NCBI GenBank assembly: GCA_036489445.1
Contig: DASXFV010000018.1
Span: 1 to 5,395 of the forward strand
Reading direction: 5' to 3'
Origin: DAIDKA01 sp036489445
GTDB lineage: Bacteria; Pseudomonadota; Gammaproteobacteria; Steroidobacterales; Steroidobacteraceae
Length of the DNA stretch: 5,395 nucleotides
Shown here: in pieces, positions 1 through 5,395 of the stretch
Position numbering within the stretch: the first letter of the stretch is position 1
How the letters are laid out: every line of letters starts with the position of its first letter
Notes under the pieces: generated by a model
What the model saw: the letters and a program-made list of their open reading frames with translations, nothing else
Told to the model about the DNA's origin: nothing
Databases searched by the model: none
Made by a program: the position numbers and the translations under genes

Positions 1-1
1 A

Positions 2-1330
2 ACACCGGATCTGGATGATCCGAAACTGCTGATCGCCTTCTCGCAGGTCATGCCGAAGCTGCGGGCGGCCGGGTTGCTGCAGGCCTATCACGACCGCTCC
101 GACGGTGGACTACTGGTGACGCTGCTGGAGATGGCTTTTGCCGGACACTGCGGCGTGAATATCAATGCTGCTGCATCCGGCCCGTCTGCGAGCATTGCCC
201 ACCTGTTTGCCGAGGAGCCCGGCGTGGTGGTGCAGGTCAGCGACGCCCGCCGCGCCGAATTCCTCGATCTGCTGAGCGAGCATCACCTGCTGGCGCACGC
301 CCGCCGCGTTGGCGCCCCGCGCGCCGACATGCTGGTCCACATTTCGGGCGCCGGTGAAAACCTGGTGGCGCCGTGGAGCGAACTGCGGCGTGCCTGGTCG
401 CAGACCTCGTTCCAGATGCGCCAGCTGCGCGATGATCCGGAGTGCGCCGCCGAGGAACTGGCCGCGCAGATTGATGTGACGGATCCGGGACTGAGCGTGG
501 CACTGAGCTTTGATCCGCAGGAGGACATTGCTGCGCCCTTTATTGCCAAGGGTGCGCGACCGCGGGTCGCGATTCTGCGCGAGCAGGGCGTCAACAGCCA
601 GGTGGAGATCGCGGCCGTATGTGAGCAGGCCGGCTTCGAACCCCATGATGTGCATATGACAGACATCCTGCTGGGACGGCGTCAGCTCGCTGAATTCCAG
701 GGCCTGATCGCGTGCGGGGGATTCTCTTACGGCGACGTGCTGGGCGCCGGTGAGGGCTGGGCCAAGTCCATCCTGTTCAACAGCGTTGCACGCGCGCAGT
801 TCGCGAGATTCTTTGCGCGTACCGATACCTTTACGCTGGGTTCCTGCAATGGCTGCCAGATGCTGGCGGCGCTGAAGTCGCTGATACCGGGTACGCAGCT
901 GTGGCCGCGCTTCGTCACCAATCGTGTGGAGCAGTTCGAAGCGCGCTTCGCACTGGTGCAGATCCTGGATTCGCCCTCGGTCCTGCTGCAAGGTATGGCC
1001 GGATCGGTACTACCGATAGCCGTGGCGCACGGTGAAGGGCGTGCCGAGTTTGAATCCCCCGAGCAACTGACCGAGTGCGAGCGCCGTGGTCTCATCGCCT
1101 ACCGCTATGTGACCCATTATGGGCAGCCGGCGCAGCGTTATCCGGCAAACCCCAATGGCAGTCCGTTGGCAATCGCGGCACTGTCGAACGCAGACGGGCG
1201 GGTGACCATCACCATGCCGCACCCGGAACGCTCCTACCGCAACGTGCAGAACTCCTGGGTGCCTGATGGCGTCGGGGAGTGGAGCGGGTGGATGCGCATG
1301 TTCAGGAATGCGCGGATGTGGCTGGGGTAG
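2..1330 (+). CDS. purL: Phosphoribosylformylglycinamidine synthase, C-terminal part (5' truncated by window edge)
   Basis: Cytoplasmic enzyme of de novo purine synthesis that converts FGAR, glutamine and ATP to FGAM. The frame is open from base 2, and the codons before the ATG at base 50 (reading TPDLDDPKLLIAFSQV) are already PurL-like. That ATG is therefore internal and the true start lies to the left. Two parts are visible. First comes the end of the second AIRS-type synthase domain, with the motif AYHDRSDGGLL. From about base 560 follows the fused class I glutamine amidotransferase domain, beginning RPRVAILREQGVNSQVE. The nucleophile Cys of LGSCNGCQM is at 845-847; the catalytic His and Glu of MPHPER are at 1220-1222 and 1226-1228. 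The C-terminus (WMRMFRNARMWLG) matches the usual family ending, so the gene is complete at this end. The large single-chain form (about 1,300 residues) is typical of Gamma- and Betaproteobacteria. Its last 29 bases overlap the convergent glycosyltransferase gene. No intrinsic terminator was seen. Confidence 0.97.
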   Translation, partial: TPDLDDPKLLIAFSQVMPKLRAAGLLQAYHDRSDGGLLVTLLEMAFAGHCGVNINAAASGPSASIAHLFAEEPGVVVQVSDARRAEFLDLLSEHHLLAHARRVGAPRADMLVHISGAGENLVAPWSELRRAWSQTSFQMRQLRDDPECAAEELAAQIDVTDPGLSVALSFDPQEDIAAPFIAKGARPRVAILREQGVNSQVEIAAVCEQAGFEPHDVHMTDILLGRRQLAEFQGLIACGGFSYGDVLGAGEGWAKSILFNSVARAQFARFFARTDTFTLGSCNGCQMLAALKSLIPGTQLWPRFVTNRVEQFEARFALVQILDSPSVLLQGMAGSVLPIAVAHGEGRAEFESPEQLTECERRGLIAYRYVTHYGQPAQRYPANPNGSPLAIAALSNADGRVTITMPHPERSYRNVQNSWVPDGVGEWSGWMRMFRNARMWLG

Positions 1331-4067
1331 GGCTGCGCACCGCATACAGTTCCATCTGTGCCTTGCTGCTGCCCGCAAGGGTGAAGTGCGCAAGCTCAAA
1401 GCCGCTGTCGCGCAGCAGGGCAATCAGTCGTTCGCGGGTGAAGGTGTGGCAGTTCTCCAGCTCCGTCCAGTGGGGATTGGCATTTGCCAGATCCATGCTC
1501 TTCCAGCTCGAGGATGCGAGGTCCGGAGTGCTCAGCACCAGCACGCCCCCCGGGTGCAGCACCTGTGCCGCCTTGCGCAGTGCCTGCAGCGGATAGGGAA
1601 TCTGCTCCAGCACGCCCATCATCGACAGAACGTTTGGCACGATTTCGAACGGCACCTTCATGAAGTCCTGATGGACGGCGTTGAAACCCAGGCCCTGGAT
1701 CCGGGTGACGGCCTCGGCTCGGATGTCCAGTCCCACGGAGGCGAATCCGTAGTCCGAGGCTGTCATGACCAGTGTGCCGTCGCCGCAGCCGACATCCACC
1801 CAGATGGGTCGGCTGGCCGGGTTCTGCAGCTGCGCATAGCCTCCGAGCAACGTCACCACTTTGTCCACGAGCGGCGCCCATACCCGCTGGGCATCCGTGG
1901 CGCCTACCGGCACCGTGGGGACGCTGGAGCGGGTGTTGAGCAGGACTTCGGCCACTCCCGCCTCACTCCAGTGAAACCGATTGTGCACATGCCCGCATGC
2001 AGGACATTTCATCCATTCGATGCTCGGCGGCAGGGGTTCATGCCACAGCGCATGCGTGGTGCAGTTGGCAAATCCAGCCGTGATACTGGCCCCCCCGCAC
2101 AGCGGACAGGCTGGGTAGGCCGCCAGCAGCGCGGACAGGGGCGGGGGCCCTTCCGCCGCATTGGGCCCCGGCTGCACCGGTCCGCAATCAGGCACGTCGA
2201 TGCATTCGCGGGCGGCGCCGCTGCGCTGCTGCTGCGTCATCAGCTCGATGGCTGTTTCAAAGTTGCGGGTAAATCGCTGCGTGTCGAACAGGGGCGCGGT
2301 CAGGCGCTTGCCGGCAACCTTGCCACGCAATTGGCGGTGAAACTGTGTATCCGTACCGATGCGCTTCGCGATGCGCACCATGTCGTCCTGATCAATGCCC
2401 ACCAGCTCCGGGACTTCCATGGCGTTGAGCAGGCTTTCGCTGACCCGAGAGGGAAAGTGCCTTCCGCGGCAGGTGATTACCGGCACGCCGGCCCAGAGGG
2501 CGTCCGAAGTCGTGGTATGGCCGTTGTACACCAGGGTGTCGAGCACGGCGTCCGCCAGGGGCAAGCGCGCGCGGTGATCCTGTGGGGCGGCGAACGGCGC
2601 GAAGATCAGCCGTCCGGACTCGAGGCCGGCCTGCTGTGCGTAACGCGACAGGTTTTCGATCGCGGAACTGCTTTGTCCCATCAGCCACAGCACGCTGTCC
2701 GGCACCTCGGCCAGTATGCGCAGCCAGAGGGAAAAACTGGCGCGATCAACCTTGTGGGTCTGGTTGAAAGCACCGAACACGAACTTGTCTTCCGGAAGAC
2801 CGTGCGCGGCTCGTGGCCCCGGTTCCGGGGCGCACAGGCGCCGACGGTCATTGCACTGGTACGTGTGCGGCAGGCGGCAGAACCGCTCGGTGTAATACGG
2901 CGCACTGCCCTCGGGGGTCACGAACCGATCGGAAACGACATAGTCGATGTCAGGACTGCCTGCGCTGCCCGGAAATCCGAGATAGGCCACCTGCAGCGGT
3001 GCCGGCCGGTATGCCAGGATGCCCGATCGCCCCCCTCCCGTGTATCCCTTGAGATCGAACAGAATATCCAGGTGATCCTGCGCGATGCGTGCAGCAGCCT
3101 CGGCATCACTCAACGAGTGGATGGCGATACGGTGCTCAACGGCATTCAAAAAGCGCTGGCGATACTCGGAAATGTCGAAGGCGCTGTAGTCATACGCGAA
3201 GATCTCGAAGCGTTCCCGGTCGTGGGCTTCCAGTACCCCGGCCATCAGATGCATGGTGGCGTGGTTGCGGAAATCGCAGGATAGGTAACCGACGCGGATG
3301 CGCCCTGCCGCAGGCCGGGACGTGCTGGCGGCGAGCGGCGTGACCCTGGGGACCGCACGCTCGACATAGGCCTGTGTGACACCGAGGTTGAGCGCTTCAT
3401 CCGCGCACCAGGCAAGATGCGCCAGGGGGAATTCCTGAGGTGCTGCAAAATCGCCCCGGTCATACCAGGCGCCGACTTGCTGCCGCAGCGACTCGATCCA
3501 CTCAAATTCACAGGTGAAGCGCGCGGCAACCAGGGCGGATGAAAGGATCGCCGGATCATCGGGGGCCAGCTGGACGATCTTCTTGAAGGCGTTCGATGAC
3601 TCTTCGTACAGACTGGTGCCCTGCAGCAAAAGGGCGGCGCGCGACAGGAGCGTGGGGTTGGAGCTGATCGTCAGCTGTCGGCGCGCGAAGTCGATCCCTT
3701 CCTGATGACGGTTGTTGTTGAAAAACGTCGTGACGAGGGCATCCAGAATACCCTCGTCGTCGGGGGATGCCTCGAGTGCTTTCAACAGGCACCGCAGGGC
3801 CTCGTCGGTGTCGCGTTCCGCGGCCAGCAGGATGCCGGCGGCAAGCCAGTTGCGCGTGCCGGCGCCGTGTTCCGCCGCCTCTTTGAACGCGTCAATGGCC
3901 TCCTGGGAGCGTCCCGTCAGGCGCAAAGCCTCCGCCCGGAGCTCCAGAATGGCGGGGTGCCCCGGTAGCTGCGTCAGCATGCCCTCGATCGTGGGCAGGG
4001 CTTCGGCGGCGCGGCCGGTGGTGATCTGTTCAATTAACGCGGTCAAGGGCTCCGCTGAAGTGCTCAT
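1302..4067 (-). CDS. TPR - OGT/SPINDLY-type (GT41) glycosyltransferase - zinc-ribbon - SAM methyltransferase fusion protein
   Basis: This 921-residue protein probably transfers a sugar to Ser/Thr of proteins in the cytoplasm and has a second, methylating activity. Residues 5-172 form about five TPR units of 34 residues, the usual acceptor-binding part of O-GlcNAc transferases. Residues 256-610 are the GT41 catalytic domain: SCDFRNHATMHLM (H269 aligns with the human OGT active-site His), DLKGYTGGGR, YRPAPLQVAYLGFPGSAG, FNQTHKVD (K439 aligns with the donor-phosphate Lys) and NGHTTTSDALWAG (515-527). Residues 654-693 hold CPLC and CPACGH, a Cys4 zinc-ribbon-like pair. Residues 755-900 are a class I methyltransferase: motif I VDVGCGDGT, acidic D781 ending strand 2, and VLEQIPYP at 819-826. 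The ATG at 4067 is the first start after an in-frame upstream stop. No clear Shine-Dalgarno precedes it. The sugar donor (UDP-GlcNAc or GDP-fucose) and acceptor cannot be read from sequence. The domain calls are firm; the role is inferred. Confidence 0.93.
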   Translation of the reverse strand: MSTSAEPLTALIEQITTGRAAEALPTIEGMLTQLPGHPAILELRAEALRLTGRSQEAIDAFKEAAEHGAGTRNWLAAGILLAAERDTDEALRCLLKALEASPDDEGILDALVTTFFNNNRHQEGIDFARRQLTISSNPTLLSRAALLLQGTSLYEESSNAFKKIVQLAPDDPAILSSALVAARFTCEFEWIESLRQQVGAWYDRGDFAAPQEFPLAHLAWCADEALNLGVTQAYVERAVPRVTPLAASTSRPAAGRIRVGYLSCDFRNHATMHLMAGVLEAHDRERFEIFAYDYSAFDISEYRQRFLNAVEHRIAIHSLSDAEAAARIAQDHLDILFDLKGYTGGGRSGILAYRPAPLQVAYLGFPGSAGSPDIDYVVSDRFVTPEGSAPYYTERFCRLPHTYQCNDRRRLCAPEPGPRAAHGLPEDKFVFGAFNQTHKVDRASFSLWLRILAEVPDSVLWLMGQSSSAIENLSRYAQQAGLESGRLIFAPFAAPQDHRARLPLADAVLDTLVYNGHTTTSDALWAGVPVITCRGRHFPSRVSESLLNAMEVPELVGIDQDDMVRIAKRIGTDTQFHRQLRGKVAGKRLTAPLFDTQRFTRNFETAIELMTQQQRSGAARECIDVPDCGPVQPGPNAAEGPPPLSALLAAYPACPLCGGASITAGFANCTTHALWHEPLPPSIEWMKCPACGHVHNRFHWSEAGVAEVLLNTRSSVPTVPVGATDAQRVWAPLVDKVVTLLGGYAQLQNPASRPIWVDVGCGDGTLVMTASDYGFASVGLDIRAEAVTRIQGLGFNAVHQDFMKVPFEIVPNVLSMMGVLEQIPYPLQALRKAAQVLHPGGVLVLSTPDLASSSWKSMDLANANPHWTELENCHTFTRERLIALLRDSGFELAHFTLAGSSKAQMELYAVRSPTPATSAHS

Positions 4068-4139
4068 GAGGCGGGAATTTACAGGGGCAAATCCGTAATA
4101 TCGTGGAGTGATTTAACATTTTCACAATCCAGGCCCTGA
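4068..4139. promoter_or_regulatory. Divergent intergenic region, probable site of both promoters
   Basis: These 72 bases separate two divergently oriented genes, so promoters for both should lie here unless they extend into the genes. The region is clearly more AT-rich than its surroundings, around 4091-4127. On the - strand, GATATT (complement of 4097-4102) is a 4/6 match to a -10 box and would give a leader of roughly 20-25 bases. TTGTGA lies further upstream on that strand, at a long 19-base spacing. On the + strand, TAACAT (4114-4119) is also a 4/6 match to -10, with no convincing -35. The + strand gene has a weak CAGG (4130-4133) six bases before its ATG. These are weak matches, and no operator was recognised. 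Confidence 0.35.
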
Positions 4140-4904
4140 ATGAACGCTTCACATCCCATCGTGATCACGCCGTATTACAAGGAAGATCCCGCCCTGCTCA
4201 GGCGCTGCATCGACAGCGTGCGGCGCCAGACGGTCGCCACGGAGCACCTGCTGGTCGCCGACGGCCACCCGCAGGGCTGGATCGACCTGGAACCCGTCCG
4301 CCACCTGAAGCTGGATCGTGCCCACGGCGACTTCGGCAACACCCCCCGCGGGGTTGCGGCGCTGCTGGCCGCGGCGGAAGGGTACTCCGCCATAGCGATG
4401 CTGGATGCTGACAACTGGCTGGAACCGCAGCACATGGAGGTGTGCCTGGGGGTGGCCGCCTCGAAGCCCGGAACAGATTTTGTCATCGCCAGGCGCTGCT
4501 TCAGGAGGCCCGACGAGTCGATCATGCCAGTCGGAGAAGAGCCGGTGTCGGGCCACGTCGATACCAGCTGCTTTGTGTTCCTGCCCGGTTCCTACCACGT
4601 GCTGCCCGTGTGGGCGCTGATACCCACCCCGATGTCCACCATCGGTGATCGGGTGTTCTGGACCGTGGTGCGAACGCGTGGATTGTCGGGTGTGATCATC
4701 ACTGATCAGGCCACGGTCAATTATCACTGCCTGTGGGAACTGTTTTATCGTGCCCTGGGCGAGGTGCCGCCGCCCGGCGCCAAAGCCAACGTTGATTCGG
4801 AACAGGTTTGGAACTGGTGGCGCACCCTTGATGAGCGGGACCGCGAAACCGTGGAGCGGCGGACCGGTGTGCGGTGGGCTGCGGTTGTCCCCGCTGCGCG
4901 GTGA
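4140..4904 (+). CDS. GT-A fold glycosyltransferase, family 2-like
   Basis: A 254-residue predicted cytoplasmic enzyme that would transfer a sugar from a nucleotide donor. The N-terminus (PIVITPYYKEDPALLRRCID, residues 6-25) is the first strand and helix of a GT-A fold. D41 sits in the LLVADG strand, and the metal- and nucleotide-binding DXD motif is D89-A-D91 within AMLDADNW. Further on, VDTSCFVF (140-147) and the acidic GDRVFW (169-174) resemble the acceptor-side and catalytic region of family 2 enzymes. There is no membrane segment or signal peptide, and the length suits a stand-alone minimal GT2 domain. The start is fixed by an in-frame TGA immediately upstream (4137-4139) and by the lack of another Met before residue 88. 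It is transcribed away from the GT41-methyltransferase gene, across a shared 72-base spacer. It could extend or synthesise the sugar that enzyme uses, or act on an unrelated glycan. Donor and acceptor are unknown. Confidence 0.88.
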   Translation: MNASHPIVITPYYKEDPALLRRCIDSVRRQTVATEHLLVADGHPQGWIDLEPVRHLKLDRAHGDFGNTPRGVAALLAAAEGYSAIAMLDADNWLEPQHMEVCLGVAASKPGTDFVIARRCFRRPDESIMPVGEEPVSGHVDTSCFVFLPGSYHVLPVWALIPTPMSTIGDRVFWTVVRTRGLSGVIITDQATVNYHCLWELFYRALGEVPPPGAKANVDSEQVWNWWRTLDERDRETVERRTGVRWAAVVPAAR

Positions 4905-4915
4905 TGCGCAGCGGG
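4890..4915. other. Inverted repeat spanning the glycosyltransferase stop codon
   Basis: CCCGCTGCGC at 4890-4899 pairs perfectly with GCGCAGCGGG at 4906-4915, giving a 10-bp GC-rich stem and a 6-base loop (GGTGAT). The loop contains the TGA stop codon of the GT2 gene (4902-4904). No U-run follows, so it is not a classical intrinsic terminator. It could protect the 3' end of the mRNA or assist termination. Confidence 0.5.
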
Positions 4916-4926
4916 CCGCTGGGGAT

Positions 4927-4959
4927 ACAGATGGCCCTGGGGCCATCTGTGGCCCCAGG
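4927..4959. terminator. Overlapping inverted repeats between convergent genes, candidate bidirectional terminator
   Basis: Two perfect hairpins share sequence. Hairpin A pairs ACAGATGGCC (4927-4936) with GGCCATCTGT (4941-4950) around the loop CTGG. Hairpin B pairs CCTGGGGCCA (4936-4945) with TGGCCCCAGG (4950-4959) around the loop TCTG. Because they overlap, only one can form in a given RNA. They lie after the GT2 gene stop (4904) and after the stop of the opposing repeat-protein gene (4990), where a shared terminator would be expected. Neither strand has a clear U-tract after the stem, so termination is inferred from position and stem strength. Confidence 0.45.
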
Positions 4960-4989
4960 CAGGTCGGCTTTAGAACAGATCCAGCGGTC

Positions 4990-5395
4990 TTACACGGCCA
5001 AGGACTGAATCTGGGCGCTCGACAGAACCCCGATCTGGGCACTGGTCATGCTGCTCACCTGAGTGTAGGTCAGGAGCGCCAGTACCGAGGTGCTCAGGTT
5101 GCTGATGGTGGTGGTGGAGATGGCCTTCAGATCCGTGGCGCTGATGGCCTGCACCTGGCCGGTGGACAGATCGGCCAGCTGACCGGTGCTCAGGTTGTTG
5201 ACCTGAGTGGTGCTCAGAGCGGCGATGACCTTGGTGGCCACTGCTGAGAGCGTACCGGCGGTGGTCAGCGCCGTCACCGCGGCGGTGCTCAACTGACCGG
5301 CGGTGAGGTTGGCCACCTGCGGGGTGGTGAGACTGGCACCGAGGGTGACGACCTGCGCGCTGGTGAGGTCAGCGATCTGGGCGTTGGAGAAGTTG
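4990..5395 (-). CDS. Ser/Thr-rich octapeptide-repeat protein, C-terminal part (5' truncated by window edge)
   Basis: The frame is open from the right edge to the TAA at 4990-4992, giving 134 visible residues; the true start lies beyond the window. The protein is built of eight-residue units close to (S/T)(S/T)xQ(V/I/L)xx(L/I), for example STGQLADL, STGQVQAI, TSAQIGVL and SSAQIQSL. Nine units run in exact register at the C-terminus, which ends two residues later (Ala-Val). About 31% of residues are Ser or Thr. Cys, Trp, His, Arg and Glu are absent, and only two Lys and one Pro occur. This composition suits an extracellular or surface structural protein, and the regular hydrophobic positions suggest a solenoid or short-helix repeat. 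S/T-x-x-Q could act as a helix N-cap. No C-terminal anchor or secretion motif was recognised. I do not assign it to a named family. Proximity to a GT41-type enzyme makes it a candidate glycosylation target, which is inference. Confidence 0.8.
   Translation of the reverse strand, partial: NFSNAQIADLTSAQVVTLGASLTTPQVANLTAGQLSTAAVTALTTAGTLSAVATKVIAALSTTQVNNLSTGQLADLSTGQVQAISATDLKAISTTTISNLSTSVLALLTYTQVSSMTSAQIGVLSSAQIQSLAV
4999..5214 (-). repeat. Nine in-register 24-base coding repeats
   Basis: Read on the - strand, 216 bases encode nine consecutive octapeptides: STTQVNNL, STGQLADL, STGQVQAI, SATDLKAI, STTTISNL, STSVLALL, TYTQVSSM, TSAQIGVL and SSAQIQSL. Adjacent units differ considerably at the DNA level, so the array is an old, diverged duplication selected for its protein pattern. 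More units, in broken register, lie further upstream in the gene at 5266-5289, 5305-5328, 5341-5364 and 5365-5388. Confidence 0.85.

Noticed and set aside
50..52. ATG at base 50 as the start of the purL-like gene
   Set aside because: The same frame is open upstream to the window edge and reads as conserved PurL sequence, so the ATG is an internal Met.
110..991. A 293-codon open frame on the - strand across purL
   Set aside because: It is antisense to conserved PurL sequence including the catalytic Cys region; no domain is visible in its product.
1266..3284. A 672-codon open frame on the + strand
   Set aside because: It lies antisense to the GT41-methyltransferase gene, whose motifs are unmistakable. 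The translation shows no recognisable domain and is rich in His, Arg and Gln, as expected from an antisense frame of GC-rich coding DNA.
4149..5042. A 297-codon open frame on the - strand across the GT2 gene
   Set aside because: It is antisense to a gene with a clear GT-A fold and DXD motif, and it overlaps the end of the repeat-protein gene in another frame.
4750..5247. A 165-codon + strand frame with a repetitive GAQVxD-like product
   Set aside because: The repetition is the reflection of the 24-base units of the - strand gene. The frame also overlaps the end of the GT2 gene out of frame.
4999..5388. Possible CRISPR array because of regular short repeats
   Set aside because: The 24-base units are contiguous, diverged and in frame with a coding pattern; there are no unique spacers between identical repeats.

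Overview
The window is a GC-rich proteobacterial segment. The left end carries the 3' part of a large single-chain PurL (FGAM synthase fused to its glutamine amidotransferase domain). That architecture is typical of Gamma- and Betaproteobacteria, but I cannot place the organism more closely from this sequence.

Layout: (1) bases 2-1330, + strand, the C-terminal ~443 codons of purL, a housekeeping purine gene. (2) bases 1302-4067, - strand, a 921-residue protein made of TPR repeats, an OGT/SPINDLY-type (GT41) glycosyltransferase domain, a Cys4 zinc-ribbon-like segment and a class I SAM-dependent methyltransferase domain. Its 3' end overlaps that of purL by 29 bases. (3) bases 4068-4139, a short divergent intergenic region with an AT-rich core. 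(4) bases 4140-4904, + strand, a 254-residue GT-A (family 2-like) glycosyltransferase. (5) bases 4890-4959, a cluster of strong inverted repeats, two of them mutually exclusive, between convergent genes. (6) bases 4990-5395, - strand, the C-terminal 134 codons of a protein built of Ser/Thr-rich octapeptide repeats. Its start lies beyond the right edge.

Apart from purL, the window reads as a protein-glycosylation neighbourhood. It has a cytoplasmic GT41 enzyme of the type that modifies Ser/Thr of folded proteins, with an attached methyltransferase that could decorate the sugar. A second glycosyltransferase could extend it, and a Ser/Thr-rich (about 31%) low-complexity repeat protein next door is an obvious candidate acceptor. 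The domain calls rest on visible motifs. The functional link between the three genes, and the identity of sugar and acceptor, are inference from adjacency and composition.
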